Assembly: GCA_016794465.1 (NCBI GenBank) | Contig: JAEUKA010000065.1 | Coordinates: forward strand, 1 to 64,000 | Direction: 5' to 3' | Length of the DNA stretch: 64,000 nucleotides | DNA from: Myxococcales bacterium | Lineage (GTDB): Bacteria > Myxococcota_A > Polyangia > Palsa-1104 > JAEUJZ01 | Shown here: in pieces, positions 42,814-51,897 of the stretch | How positions within the stretch are numbered: position 1 is the first letter of the stretch | How the letters are laid out: each line of letters begins with the position of its first letter | Translations under genes and position numbers: made by a program | Notes under the pieces: generated by a model | What the model saw: the letters and a program-made list of their open reading frames with translations, nothing else | What the model was told of the DNA's origin: nothing | Database searches by the model: none

Positions 42814-44304
42814 CTAGTGCGGCGCGTCTAGGTTCTGTATCAGCTGCGCATAAAAGCGAATCATTCGCAGGTAGTCGGTGGTGCGGATGCGCTCGTTTGT
42901 GCCGTGGAAGCGCGCCAGATCCTCGGGCTCAATGACAAACGGGACGAAGCGATAGACGCTGTCAGCGACGCGGGCAAAGTGCCGTCCGTCGGAGGCACCA
43001 ATCATCAGACCGGGCGCGACGATGGCATCGGGAAACAGCGAGACAATGGTCTGTCCGACGGTCGCAAATGTTGGTGAATTGGGGTCCGAGACGGGCGAGG
43101 GCTCGGTCGCGGACTCGGGCTGGGCGGTGACGCGGATGTGCTCGTCGGCGACGACTTTTTGGACATGCTCAGTCACGGACGCGGTGGTGTCACCGGGGCG
43201 AATTCGGAAGTTGACCGTCACCCGTGCCGACTGCGGCAGCACATTGGACTTTGGGCTCCCTTGCAGCATCGTCGGAGCCTGCGTCGTGCGCAGCATCGCC
43301 CGCGTCGAGTTTCCTTGGTCGAGCTGCCAGGTCAGCACGGGATCGAACAGCCAGCGGTTGGTCAGCAGCGGCTTAAGCGGCCAGCTCATCTCGGGAGCGA
43401 CGTAATCGAACATATCGCTCGTCGGGGGCCGCAGCTGCCTGGGCATCGGCTGATCTTCGAGACGAGTAATCGCCCGACTGAGCTGCCCGATCAGCGTCCG
43501 CTTCGGCGGCATCGACGAGTGACCACCTTCTCCCACCGCTTCGATGTGGACGTTGAGCACACCTTTTTCCGACACCCCGATCAGCGCCACCGGACGCTGG
43601 ACGCCCGGCATCAGCCCGCGTGTGACCGCAAGTCCCTCGTCGAGAACCAGCTCCAGCTGGATGCCACGCGACTTCAGCAGCTCGGCGATCTGGAGCGCTC
43701 CGCCCACCGAGACGGCTTCCTCGTCGTGACCGAACGCCAGATAGATGGTGCGGCGTGGCTTTTTGCCCTGCAGCAGCAGCCACTCGACCGCCTCGAAGAT
43801 CGCCATCACCGAGCACTTGTCGTCGAGCGTGCCTCGGCCCCAGATAAATCCCCCGTCGATCTCTCCCGAAAAGGGCGGCTTTTGCCAGCGCGACTCTGTG
43901 CCTGGCTCGACGGGAACCACGTCCTGATGCGCCAGCAGCAGAATCGGCCGCGCCGCTGGGTCTTGCCCTTCCCACTTGTAGAGCAGGCTCAGATCGCCCA
44001 CCGTCTCGCGCTGCAGCGTCGAGTGAATGAGCGGAAAGCTCTGCCGCAGCAGCTCGTGGAGTTGCAGAAACTCGGCGGTCGCGGGTGGACTACCATCGCG
44101 CGACACCGTCTGGAATCGCACCGCTTGACCGAGCCGCGCCGCTTGCTCACCCCCAACATCCACAAACTCGGGCACGGTCGGAGCGACGAAGGCCGGCTGT
44201 CTGGACCGAGTCAGTGCCGAGCGCACGCCGACAATCCCGAGCAGGATGCCCAGACCCAGGCCCGTTACGGCCGCAGTCCGACGGAAAAACGCTGCAATAC
44301 GCAT
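42814..44304 (-). CDS. Membrane-anchored M20 peptidase (PM20D1-like)
   Basis: This 496-aa protein has an N-terminal transmembrane helix (TAAVTGLGLGILLGIVGV) followed by an M20 metallopeptidase. ILLLAHQDVVPVEPG supplies the first His/Asp, FIWGRGTLDDKCSVMA the bridging Asp, and FGHDEEAVSVGGALQI the Glu-Glu pair. GEGGHSSMPPKRTLIGQL belongs to the lid, and HGTNERIRTTDYL carries the last His. PM20D1-type enzymes hydrolyse or condense N-acyl amino acids. A GTG seven codons upstream is an alternative start; TACGAT 12 nt before the chosen ATG could be its -10 box. Confidence 0.87.
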   Translation of the reverse strand: MRIAAFFRRTAAVTGLGLGILLGIVGVRSALTRSRQPAFVAPTVPEFVDVGGEQAARLGQAVRFQTVSRDGSPPATAEFLQLHELLRQSFPLIHSTLQRETVGDLSLLYKWEGQDPAARPILLLAHQDVVPVEPGTESRWQKPPFSGEIDGGFIWGRGTLDDKCSVMAIFEAVEWLLLQGKKPRRTIYLAFGHDEEAVSVGGALQIAELLKSRGIQLELVLDEGLAVTRGLMPGVQRPVALIGVSEKGVLNVHIEAVGEGGHSSMPPKRTLIGQLSRAITRLEDQPMPRQLRPPTSDMFDYVAPEMSWPLKPLLTNRWLFDPVLTWQLDQGNSTRAMLRTTQAPTMLQGSPKSNVLPQSARVTVNFRIRPGDTTASVTEHVQKVVADEHIRVTAQPESATEPSPVSDPNSPTFATVGQTIVSLFPDAIVAPGLMIGASDGRHFARVADSVYRFVPFVIEPEDLARFHGTNERIRTTDYLRMIRFYAQLIQNLDAPH

Positions 44305-44379
44305 GATCTTGACAAAATCGTACACCAGCGGGTCGTGCGCTCACGAGCGAAAGGTAGGCAGCGCCGACACATCTTCTGT

Positions 44380-44385
44380 TAGAGT
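44380..44385 (+). promoter_or_regulatory. -10 element close to a start codon
   Basis: TAGAGT lies 8 nt before the ATG at 44394, predicting a leader of one or two bases. No Shine-Dalgarno and no clear -35 box are seen. Confidence 0.4.
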
Positions 44386-44393
44386 CCGTTCTC

Positions 44394-46355
44394 ATGACGA
44401 AGGTGGTCTATCGTCGGATTCTGGGGCTTGTGAGGATGCTGCCGGAGCGCATTCCGGGGCCTTCACTTCGGTGTGAATCGCGGGCTGGGCAGCGGCGGCG
44501 CTTCACCTCGCTCCTCGGGGGATTGGCGCTGGGGCTGCTTGGCTGTAGCTCGACGCAGCCGGACCCGGGGGCGGTGCGCTTCCTGGTTCGGACCACGCCG
44601 GCTCCCGACGATGCGATCCTGTCGCCACTGCGTGATGCACGAGTGACGGCACTGGAGCTTCGGGATGCTCGCACCGATGATCTGCTGGCGCGGAGTCGCT
44701 TCGACCCACCAACGGAGACAGCGACGAGCATGATGCCGGCAACGCTGCCGTCGCTCGATCTGGGCTCGATCAAAGTCTCGGAGTCGCGCGATCTGCGAAT
44801 GCTGGCGCTCGGTGCGGCGGGGCAGCAGCTGCTCGGCGTGGCGCTGACTCGCGACGTGGCCTGGCAGTTCGGCGAAACCAAGGACGTGACGCTGGAGCTG
44901 CGGCGGCCACTGTTTTTCTTTGGAGGCAGTCCAAAACTGGTCGCGCCGTTTGTGCCGCCGGACCCGATCTTTGCGCCCTCGCGAAGGCTTTATGAGCCGC
45001 TCCGCGACGAGAGCAAGCTGCGGGTGGTCGATCCCAACTCAGTGCAGCCACTGCTGTCGATTTACGATCGCTGGCTCGATCCGTTTCAGCTCAGTCCGGG
45101 GGTGATGAGTGCGCCGCCGGTGAGTGCTGCTGCTGGCACTTATGATGGACAGTCGCTGCTCGTCAGCAACCTGGCCGGCAAGCTTCACGTTGTCGATACG
45201 CTGCGCCTCGACGATCAAGCCAGCTTCGAGCTGCAAGACTTTATGGCCAGCCCGGTGCAGGGCATCGTCGTCGATCCGCTCGATCGCACGGCGGTGATCT
45301 TGCAGTATCCGCGCACCGCGCCTGCCGTCGGTCGGGCCGGCCTGATCAGCTTCATTCGCAACCTGCCGGGGCTGCGCAGTCGGGTCAGCAAGGACGGCGA
45401 CCTGCTCATCGTCAGCATTGACTCGACGGCGCAGAGTCCGGTGTCCCAGCCGCTCGCCGCAGCCTATACGCCCGATGGCATGGTCGAGGTCGTGTTCGGG
45501 AAGCCGCCGCTGTCGCCGGGAGAGCCGGACTGCGGCCTGCTCGGCAGTGGTGATGTCTCGGTGCTGCGTCGCTACAACCCCAAGACCGGCGAGCAGCAGA
45601 GTCAGCACAGCCTGCCCTACACCACCAGCATCGCCTACACCCTGACGGGAGAGCAGGTACTGGTTCAGCCGTGTGCGTCGGTGAGCGGGGCGACTCGACT
45701 CGGTCGCGTGGTGGTGGCGCGACAGGGCGGCGACAAGATTCTGTCGGCCCCGGGGATCTTGGCGGTCAGCGCGATTCGCTCGTCGATCATCGGAGTGGGG
45801 CGCGACGACAACGCCGATGCGCCGACGCTCGCTGCACAGGCCAAGATCTTCCTTCTGGAGAGTGGCGCCGACAAGTGGTCGTCGTCAGCGTTTGATCTTC
45901 CAGCCTGGCAAGTGCCCTACCGGATCACCCTCTCGAGCGACGGCAAGCCCTATGTCAGCTCGATTGATATTTCGTTTGCACCGACGGATGTCAGCGGGTA
46001 CAGCCTGGCCGTGACCCCCGATCGAGCGCGCGCGCTGTCGCTGCTGCGGGTCCAGCACAAGGTGCGCGGCCTGTTTTTGACCTACCTCGGCTCGTCGAAT
46101 CAGTACCGCTGCTACGTCGACTGGTCGGGCTATTCCTATCACGTGGCGCTTATCAACTTGCAGTCGGGCGCGCGCGAGCAGGACTACATCGTTGGCTTCC
46201 AGAATCAGGACTGTACGTCGCGGGTCTACGACAGCACCAACGCCTACATTGGAACCTGTCTGCCGGCCTGCGATCCCACCGACGCCAAGCCGTATCTGCG
46301 GGGCTTCCAGGAAGGCTACGTACCCAGTGCAGCCAGCGTGCTGTTTGGCCGGTAG
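44394..46355 (+). CDS. Large lipoprotein of unknown function
   Basis: I do not recognise a named family for this 653-aa protein. A long N-terminal basic stretch (about 37 residues) precedes a signal peptide ending LGLLGC, so a lipid anchor at about Cys51 is likely. Either the first ATG is too early or the signal has an extended n-region. The remainder is beta-rich with repeated strand pairs (SLLVSNLAGKLHVVDTLRL, MVEVVFGKPPLSPGEPDCGLL, KIFLLESGADKW), suggestive of a propeller, and ends with a Cys-containing segment (CLPACDPTDA). A coupled PEGA protein follows 9 bp downstream. Confidence 0.7.
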   Translation: MTKVVYRRILGLVRMLPERIPGPSLRCESRAGQRRRFTSLLGGLALGLLGCSSTQPDPGAVRFLVRTTPAPDDAILSPLRDARVTALELRDARTDDLLARSRFDPPTETATSMMPATLPSLDLGSIKVSESRDLRMLALGAAGQQLLGVALTRDVAWQFGETKDVTLELRRPLFFFGGSPKLVAPFVPPDPIFAPSRRLYEPLRDESKLRVVDPNSVQPLLSIYDRWLDPFQLSPGVMSAPPVSAAAGTYDGQSLLVSNLAGKLHVVDTLRLDDQASFELQDFMASPVQGIVVDPLDRTAVILQYPRTAPAVGRAGLISFIRNLPGLRSRVSKDGDLLIVSIDSTAQSPVSQPLAAAYTPDGMVEVVFGKPPLSPGEPDCGLLGSGDVSVLRRYNPKTGEQQSQHSLPYTTSIAYTLTGEQVLVQPCASVSGATRLGRVVVARQGGDKILSAPGILAVSAIRSSIIGVGRDDNADAPTLAAQAKIFLLESGADKWSSSAFDLPAWQVPYRITLSSDGKPYVSSIDISFAPTDVSGYSLAVTPDRARALSLLRVQHKVRGLFLTYLGSSNQYRCYVDWSGYSYHVALINLQSGAREQDYIVGFQNQDCTSRVYDSTNAYIGTCLPACDPTDAKPYLRGFQEGYVPSAASVLFGR

Positions 46356-46364
46356 CGAGGAGCA

Positions 46365-47315
46365 ATGCCCATGAGGAAGCCACTCGTCGCTGCTCTTTCA
46401 CTGGTTGTTGGCATGTCGCTGGATGTCTCGGCGGTGGAGGCGCGGACCAAGGCGAATCGCTCGTCGCTGCAAGTCGCGGCAGCCACGGTTCCGACAGAGC
46501 CAGCAGCTGGCAAGCCCGGCGCACCTACGGATAAGCCTGCTGCCGAAGGGGTGGTGGTCTTCGAGTATCGCAATGACGTAAAGGCGCTGGCCGATCTGCC
46601 CGAGCGAGTGACCCAAGCGCTGACGCAAAATACCTCGCTGCGAGTCATTACCTTGACGGAGGCGCGGCGTCGGCTTGGGCCGGGCATGGATGCCGAGGTG
46701 GCGCGCTGCGACGGAGAGACGCGCTGTCTGTCACAGGTCGGACAGCGGCTGGGCGTGCGCGAGGTGCTGCTGCTCGCGGTCAGTCAGCTGGGCGATGTGG
46801 TGCTGGCGCTACAGCGAATTGCCGTCGCTGAACAGAAAGTCACGGGTCGCTTTGCGGACTCGATAGTCGTTGGTCAGGCGATAGATGAGGCGCGAATCCT
46901 AAGCTGGCTACAGCAGCTGTTTCCCCCCGATACCTTCAAGCGTTATGGGCAGATTCAGGTGTCAGCCAACGTCGGTGGCGCCCAGATTTACGTGAACTCC
47001 AAAGCGAGTGGCAACACGCCGCTGGCTTCAGCGCTGCAGGTCCTGGCACCGGGCAACTATCGAATCCTCGTCGAAAAGCCCAAGTTTTTGCCGTTTCAAG
47101 CCGCCGTCACGGTGATGCCCGATACCACCGTCGAAGTGTCGGCGACGCTGGTTAGCGAGCAGAAGCAGACTCCGTGGTACCGTCGCTGGTATGTCTGGAC
47201 AGGCATCATTGCCGGCGTTGGTGCGGTGGCGGCCACGGCAGTTGCGGTCAAGCTTGGGACCGAGGTTCCGCCGCCCGACACCACCCAGCTGCCCGGCACG
47301 ATCGTCTTCAAGTAA
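46365..47315 (+). CDS. PEGA-domain membrane-anchored protein
   Basis: This 316-aa protein has a signal peptide and a 130-residue domain (VVVFEYRNDVKALADLPERVTQAL and LSQVGQRLGVREVLLLAVSQLGD) resembling FlgO/TolB-N-like modules that precede many PEGA domains. A PEGA domain at about 207-270 (QIQVSANVGGAQIYVNSKASGNTPL) follows, then a C-terminal transmembrane helix (WTGIIAGVGAVAATAVAVKL). GAGGAG precedes two candidate starts, at 46365 and 46371. It is co-oriented with the lipoprotein gene upstream and probably acts with it in the envelope. Confidence 0.78.
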   Translation: MPMRKPLVAALSLVVGMSLDVSAVEARTKANRSSLQVAAATVPTEPAAGKPGAPTDKPAAEGVVVFEYRNDVKALADLPERVTQALTQNTSLRVITLTEARRRLGPGMDAEVARCDGETRCLSQVGQRLGVREVLLLAVSQLGDVVLALQRIAVAEQKVTGRFADSIVVGQAIDEARILSWLQQLFPPDTFKRYGQIQVSANVGGAQIYVNSKASGNTPLASALQVLAPGNYRILVEKPKFLPFQAAVTVMPDTTVEVSATLVSEQKQTPWYRRWYVWTGIIAGVGAVAATAVAVKLGTEVPPPDTTQLPGTIVFK

Positions 47316-47319
47316 TTCG

Positions 47320-48723
47320 TCAGACAGACAGGCCGAGTGCAGCGCAGGCTTGGCGAAGGCTGGCGCGGAGCTGCTCGAGCTGCTCGAGCGCCACATCGTC
47401 ACCGGCGGCTCGCAGTGCGGCGCGGATGTCGGCCAGGCCATCGCTGACGGTCAGCAGTCCATCGAGCGCAGCCTTCGGCGGGCGGACACTGGCCGTCGAT
47501 TGAGCCACCAGCTCACGCAGGCTATCGCGCTCTCGCTCGACATCGCGGAGCTGCCGCAGGGCCGATTCCAGCTCGACGCGCTGCTCGGAGGCACGCTGGG
47601 TATCGGCCACTTGTCCGACGGGCTTGCGGCGCAGCTCCGACTCCAGCTGATCGATGCGTCGCTTGGCTCGCTCCAGCTCCTCGGCCACGCGGGGGTCCGT
47701 CGGGGCAGCAGCGGCGGGAGCCACGAGCACCGGGGTACTGGCCTTGCGCACCGCTTCGTCACGCTCTTCGATCAGACGACGAACTTTCTCTTCCAGCTCG
47801 GCAACCAGCGCGTCACCAGACGGAGACGGCGAGGACGCAGCGGCTGGCTCGGCGGGCTTGCCTCCCCGGACTCGTCGCAGATCGGCTTCCAGCTGCTCGA
47901 CTTTGCGACGGAGCCGGATCAGCTCCATCTCTTGATCGTCGCTCTTGGTCTGCTCTTTGGCCTTGCTCTCTAGCTCGGTGACCCGGCTGCGCAGGCGATC
48001 GCGCTCGGCCTCGGCGGCGCGCAGCGCTTCGACGGATGCACCGCCACCGCCACCGCCACCGCCTTTGCGCTTCAGCTCCGACTCGAGCTGATCGACCCGG
48101 CGACGCAGGCGCTCGCTGTCCGCATCACCACCCGACGCGGCTGGGCGAGCTTGCAGCTCTTCGACCTTGCGCTTTGTCTCCGAGAGCTCGAACTCGAGAT
48201 CGGTCCGCTTGCGGCGCTCGCCTTCCAGCTCGGTGCGTAGGTTGGCCAGCTCACTTATCGCCGCTGCACTTGGTACCGACACCGCAGGAGCGACGGGCGC
48301 AGCGACGGGTGGCACAGCAGCGACCGCAGAGGCGGGCGGAGCGATGGGAGCCGCTGGAGCCGGTGCCGCCGCTGGAACGACCACAGGAGGTGGCGGCGCG
48401 GCGATGGAGGCCGCTGCCGACGGACCTGCTGCCGGCGCATCCAGCTCGAAGCGGACTTCCAGATAACCGCAGCGAAACACCGTGCCCGGTCGAAGCTGAT
48501 GACGCGGCACCCGCTCGTTGTTGACGAACACGCCGTTGGCGCTGCCTGTGTCCTCGATCCAGTACGACGAGCCGTCGTAGATGACCCGCGCGTGCCGTCG
48601 CGATACCTGGGCATCCTGCGTCTGAATCTGACAGTCGGTGGCCCGTCCGATCAGCACCGGCGAGGTCTGCAGATCGATGGTCCCTGTCGTCCCTGAGACA
48701 TCCTTATAGAACAGCTTGGCCAT
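47320..48723 (-). CDS. FHA-domain protein with long coiled coil
   Basis: This is a 467-aa cytoplasmic protein. The N-terminal FHA domain (residues 1-95) has LIGRATDCQI, SRRHARV and SANGVFVNN, the phosphothreonine-binding residues. An Ala/Pro-rich linker (about 96-155) follows, then heptad-rich coiled coil (ELANLRTELEGERRKRTDLEFELSETKRKVEEL and later segments), interrupted by a run of eight glycines. The final 60 residues are a helical bundle (LDGLLTVSDGLADIRAAL). It could dimerise and gather phosphorylated partners. The kinase is not adjacent. Confidence 0.85.
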   Translation of the reverse strand: MAKLFYKDVSGTTGTIDLQTSPVLIGRATDCQIQTQDAQVSRRHARVIYDGSSYWIEDTGSANGVFVNNERVPRHQLRPGTVFRCGYLEVRFELDAPAAGPSAAASIAAPPPPVVVPAAAPAPAAPIAPPASAVAAVPPVAAPVAPAVSVPSAAAISELANLRTELEGERRKRTDLEFELSETKRKVEELQARPAASGGDADSERLRRRVDQLESELKRKGGGGGGGGASVEALRAAEAERDRLRSRVTELESKAKEQTKSDDQEMELIRLRRKVEQLEADLRRVRGGKPAEPAAASSPSPSGDALVAELEEKVRRLIEERDEAVRKASTPVLVAPAAAAPTDPRVAEELERAKRRIDQLESELRRKPVGQVADTQRASEQRVELESALRQLRDVERERDSLRELVAQSTASVRPPKAALDGLLTVSDGLADIRAALRAAGDDVALEQLEQLRASLRQACAALGLSV

Positions 48724-48777
48724 GGCCAGTCATTCCCCAGCGATTCAGGCTACCATGGCAGCTCAAAACGAGGAACC

Positions 48778-49782
48778 GTGTCGACAGTCTCTTCTCCGAC
48801 GAACAAGCGACTTTTTCCCGCAGATTTTGAGGTGGTGCCCCCGACGCACGCGCCGCTGCGTGGTGGTGAGCCGGTGGCGCTGCGGATGTCCGACGGAGCG
48901 ATCCTGTGTGGCGAGTGGCTGCGTCCGTCCGGGCCTCCTGTGGCGGTGGTGGCGCTCTCGCACGCGATGATGGTGGAGAGGCGGACGCTCGATGCGCCGG
49001 CAGGGGCAGGGCTGCTGTCGTCGCTGGTGGCGCACGGGCTTGCGGTGCTGTGGTTCGATCAGCGCGGTCATGGCCAAAGTGTCGGCAACGCAGCGACGGG
49101 GATGCGCTGGGACTATGACTCGCTGGTGGCGGATGCCGGCTGTATCGCGGCGTACCTGGCCGAGGTCGAGCCGCAGCTTCCCAAGCTGGCCGTGGGGCAC
49201 AGCCTGTTCGGTCATGTGGCGCTGGCCTGGCAGTCAGTCGCGATGCAGGACGACTTACTGCCGCGCTTTGACGGACTGGGGCTGCTTGCAAGCAACGTCT
49301 GGCTTCGTGCGACAGAGCCGTCGCGCTGGCGGTGGCTGGGTAAGCGCTTGTCGTACAGTGTACTGCTTGCGGCGACACGGCCACTGGGCTATCTGCCGGT
49401 GGTGCGGCTGGGGCTGGGCTCGGTCGATGAGCCGCTACCCTATCTTGCGCAGATGGGCAGCTGGGTGACGGGGGACGACTGGACGGATCGGCAGGGGCGG
49501 TCGTATCGGACGGGCCTAAGTCGGGTCAAGGTGCCAATTTTGAGCGTGGCGGGAAGTGGCGATGTGCTGCTGGCACCGCCGGGCTGTCAGCTCCGCTTCG
49601 TTGCGCAGACCGCTGGGCCGATCACGCACTGGCAGCTGGGGCGACGCTTTGGCGATCCGCTCGACCCCAATCACATGCAGGTGGTGATGCACAGCAAGCT
49701 CAAGCCGCGCTGGGACGAAATTGCGGCTTGGCTGGCGACGGAAGGTCGCTTTGACACCAGGCAGCGGGGAGGGCAGGGCTGA
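48778..49782 (+). CDS. Alpha/beta hydrolase
   Basis: This 334-aa protein is a serine-hydrolase-fold enzyme: VVALSHAMMVERRTL (oxyanion strand), LAVLWFDQRGHGQSVGN, LPKLAVGHSLFGHVALAW with nucleophile Ser in GHSLFG, VPILSVAGSGDVLLAP (acid), and DPNHMQVV (His). There is no signal peptide, so it is cytoplasmic. The GTG start has AGGAACC just upstream. The last base pairs overlap the next gene's ATG, so it heads the downstream envelope operon. The substrate is unknown. Confidence 0.83.
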   Translation: MSTVSSPTNKRLFPADFEVVPPTHAPLRGGEPVALRMSDGAILCGEWLRPSGPPVAVVALSHAMMVERRTLDAPAGAGLLSSLVAHGLAVLWFDQRGHGQSVGNAATGMRWDYDSLVADAGCIAAYLAEVEPQLPKLAVGHSLFGHVALAWQSVAMQDDLLPRFDGLGLLASNVWLRATEPSRWRWLGKRLSYSVLLAATRPLGYLPVVRLGLGSVDEPLPYLAQMGSWVTGDDWTDRQGRSYRTGLSRVKVPILSVAGSGDVLLAPPGCQLRFVAQTAGPITHWQLGRRFGDPLDPNHMQVVMHSKLKPRWDEIAAWLATEGRFDTRQRGGQG

Positions 49783-50243
49783 TGCGGCGTGGCCTCGTCG
49801 GACTTGGGATGGTGCTTGTGTCGTCGCTGGCGCTGGCGGACAGGCCGGACAGCGTGGCGCCGGGGGTGACGGTGGACTTTGCGGCGGGCAAGCTTTTGGC
49901 GGTGGCAAGCTGTGCGGCGGACCTCTATCCTCCGTCGGCGGATGTGGCGCGGCTGAAGGCCGAGCGGGTGGCGCGCAGTCGGGCCGAGGACAAGCTGCGC
50001 AAGGCCCTGCCGCTGCTTGTGCGCGATCACAAAGACAAGCTCGGGCGCTTTGGCGGGGCCGAGGCCGTGGCCAAGCTGGACCCGAAGACGGCGGCGATCG
50101 AGCGGATCGACTACGGAGCGACCGGCGGAGTGGTGCTGTGGCTGGCGCTGCCACTTGCTCGGACCAAAGAGCGTGTTCATAGTGGCGGCGCTGCGGAGAC
50201 ATCGACGCCTGATGCCGGTGCGGCTCCGCCCGAGGAACCCTAG
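49782..50243 (+). CDS. Exported small protein, LPP20-like
   Basis: This 153-aa protein has a signal peptide (GLGMVLVSSLALA). Its ~100-residue domain has DFAAGKLLAVASCAADLYPPSADVARLKAERVARSRAEDKLRKAL, the strand-then-helix pattern 'AxxxAxxxAxxxL' seen in LPP20/FlgP-type envelope proteins. It ends in an acidic/Pro tail. The start overlaps the stop of the hydrolase gene (ATGA). A longer alternative frame over the same DNA encodes Gly/Ala-rich sequence without features and is not real. The similarity is weak and the function unproven. Confidence 0.6.
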   Translation: MRRGLVGLGMVLVSSLALADRPDSVAPGVTVDFAAGKLLAVASCAADLYPPSADVARLKAERVARSRAEDKLRKALPLLVRDHKDKLGRFGGAEAVAKLDPKTAAIERIDYGATGGVVLWLALPLARTKERVHSGGAAETSTPDAGAAPPEEP

Positions 50244-50245
50244 CC

Positions 50246-51394
50246 ATGCTTTTTCGAGTATTGAAACCGCGAGTGAGCCATCGGCCGGTGCTGCTGGGGC
50301 TGTTCGTTGCGACGCTGTGGCTGTTGCCGGGGCGCGCTTTTTCGCAAGAGATGCAGATCGAGGCGGCGGTTCAGGTCGCGCTGCAAGATGACGCGGCCAA
50401 GACCCGTAGCCAAGCGCTCAGCGACGCGATGACCCAAGCGCTGGAGCAGTCCGTCGAGCAGGCCGCGCCCGAGCTGCGAGGTCGGCTGTATCTGGTCAGT
50501 GCACGCGCTCGCGAGTTTGTCAAGTCCTATCGCGTTATCGAGGACAGTGAGCAAGACGGACGGCTGTCGCTGAAGATTGCGGCCCAGGTCGATGTGGCCC
50601 GGCTGGTTCGCGAGCTGCAGGCGGCGCTTCCGAAGACGCGACGGACCGATGGACGGCCAAAGATCCTGCTGTGTGCGCGGGTGACGGGGGCGGAGACGGC
50701 GGCTTTGGGACTGCTCACGGCAGCGGCGGATGTCTTGCAGCAGCGGGATCAGCCGACCGAGATCGGCAAGAGTGAAAACTGTACCGATAGTGCCGTGGCG
50801 AGCTGGCCGGGTCCGCGCCTCCTCTTCGACGGCAGTCTTGTGACGAAGGTGGCAGAGGTACGTGGGACCAGCCCGCTGCTGTGGTCGGCGCTGCTGCGAG
50901 GGAGCTGGCAGTATGTGACCGACGGTAGCTCACCTCCGCTGAGTGAAGCTGGCGAGGGGGTCGGTTTTGCTGAGCAGCCCGATGCGGCGCTCGCGCAAGC
51001 GGTAACTCAGCTGGGGCGGCCGCTGCTGCTGCGGCTGGCCGAGCGGCAGGGTCTGTTCGGGCGTCCCGGTGGCGGCGTGCTGCTGATGGCCTCGGGTCTG
51101 CGCTCGCCGTCGGTGATGAACAAGCTGTGGAAGGCCCTTTTGGCGCTGCCGGGCGTCGCACGCATCGAGCCTCGGCGGTTCTTGCTGTCCGAAAGCGGTG
51201 ATGAGCTGGTCCACTTTCAGCTGACGACCACCACGCCCGCCGAGACGCTGGGGACGGCGCTGTATCGGACGCCGATCGCGGGACTGCGGGTGCAGGTGAC
51301 GCCCGTCGGTCCGTCGACGCTGCGACTGGAGTGTATTTCGGCGCAGGAGCTGCCTTCCGCCGAGCCGCCGGGGACCGACGCAGGGACGCCATGA
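50246..51394 (+). CDS. Exported protein with FlgT-like N-terminal domain
   Basis: This 382-aa protein has a signal peptide ending GRAFSQ. The domain after it (QIEAAVQVALQDDAAKTRSQALSDAMTQALEQSVEQ, then ARAREFVKSYRVIEDSEQDGRLSLKIAAQVDVARL) has the layout of the FlgT N-terminal domain of the flagellar H-ring. About 250 further residues contain FDGSLVTKVAEVRG and GGGVLLMASGLRSPSVMNKLW. No flagellar gene is present. It is 2 bp after the LPP20-like gene and is coupled to a PEGA lipoprotein, so a periplasmic complex at the outer membrane is inferred. Confidence 0.6.
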   Translation: MLFRVLKPRVSHRPVLLGLFVATLWLLPGRAFSQEMQIEAAVQVALQDDAAKTRSQALSDAMTQALEQSVEQAAPELRGRLYLVSARAREFVKSYRVIEDSEQDGRLSLKIAAQVDVARLVRELQAALPKTRRTDGRPKILLCARVTGAETAALGLLTAAADVLQQRDQPTEIGKSENCTDSAVASWPGPRLLFDGSLVTKVAEVRGTSPLLWSALLRGSWQYVTDGSSPPLSEAGEGVGFAEQPDAALAQAVTQLGRPLLLRLAERQGLFGRPGGGVLLMASGLRSPSVMNKLWKALLALPGVARIEPRRFLLSESGDELVHFQLTTTTPAETLGTALYRTPIAGLRVQVTPVGPSTLRLECISAQELPSAEPPGTDAGTP

Positions 51395-51780
51395 CGACCG
51401 CTACCATCAGACGCTGGACTTTGTGGATCGGGGTCGTGCTGGTCGCGGGCTGTCATTCCCAGCCGACTCCTCGACCGACGGGAACCTTGGTAATGAACAT
51501 TTCCCCGTCGCTGGCTGCCGTGCTGCTGGATGATCAGCCGCTGCTGGTCCGGACTCCGACGGGTGGGCCGGCGAGGCTGCGGGTCGAGGCGGGTGCACAT
51601 CGCATCGAGGTGCGGGCGCTCGGGCATCTGACGGCCTATCGGGACGTGGTCACTCGGCCCGGCGAGGAGTCGCTGCTGAGCGTCACCTTACAGCGCGATC
51701 CCGAGGCTGAGGCCGAGAGTGAGTCACCGCCCAGGCAGCCGTTTGCGCCGCGTCTACCGGAGCTACCCGCCCGCCTGTAA
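51391..51780 (+). CDS. PEGA-domain lipoprotein
   Basis: This is a 129-aa lipoprotein: signal WTLWIGVVLVAGC (Cys21), then a single PEGA-like domain (GTLVMNISPSLAAVLLDDQPLLVRTPTGGPARLRVEAGAHRIEVRALGH) and a Pro/Glu-rich tail. Its ATG overlaps the stop of the FlgT-like gene, so it belongs to the same operon. It is probably an outer-membrane-attached binding module for the exported proteins encoded upstream. Confidence 0.75.
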   Translation: MTTATIRRWTLWIGVVLVAGCHSQPTPRPTGTLVMNISPSLAAVLLDDQPLLVRTPTGGPARLRVEAGAHRIEVRALGHLTAYRDVVTRPGEESLLSVTLQRDPEAEAESESPPRQPFAPRLPELPARL

Positions 51781-51897
51781 GGCGTCCTCGCAAGTGTTTG
51801 TAGGTATTCTGAAATACGAAATTTTTGTGCATTAATCGGCGCAGGTTCGCGATACTGATCGCTGGAAGCCGTGGTCTTTGCCGACGGCGACCTCGTG

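Noticed and set aside
43138..44382. Plus-strand frame of 414 codons
   Set aside because: Antisense to the M20 peptidase; His/Arg/Gln-rich shadow.
49721..50182. Plus-strand frame of 153 codons overlapping the LPP20-like gene
   Set aside because: Gly/Ala/Arg-rich and signal-less, whereas the alternative frame has a signal peptide and an ATGA junction with the upstream gene.
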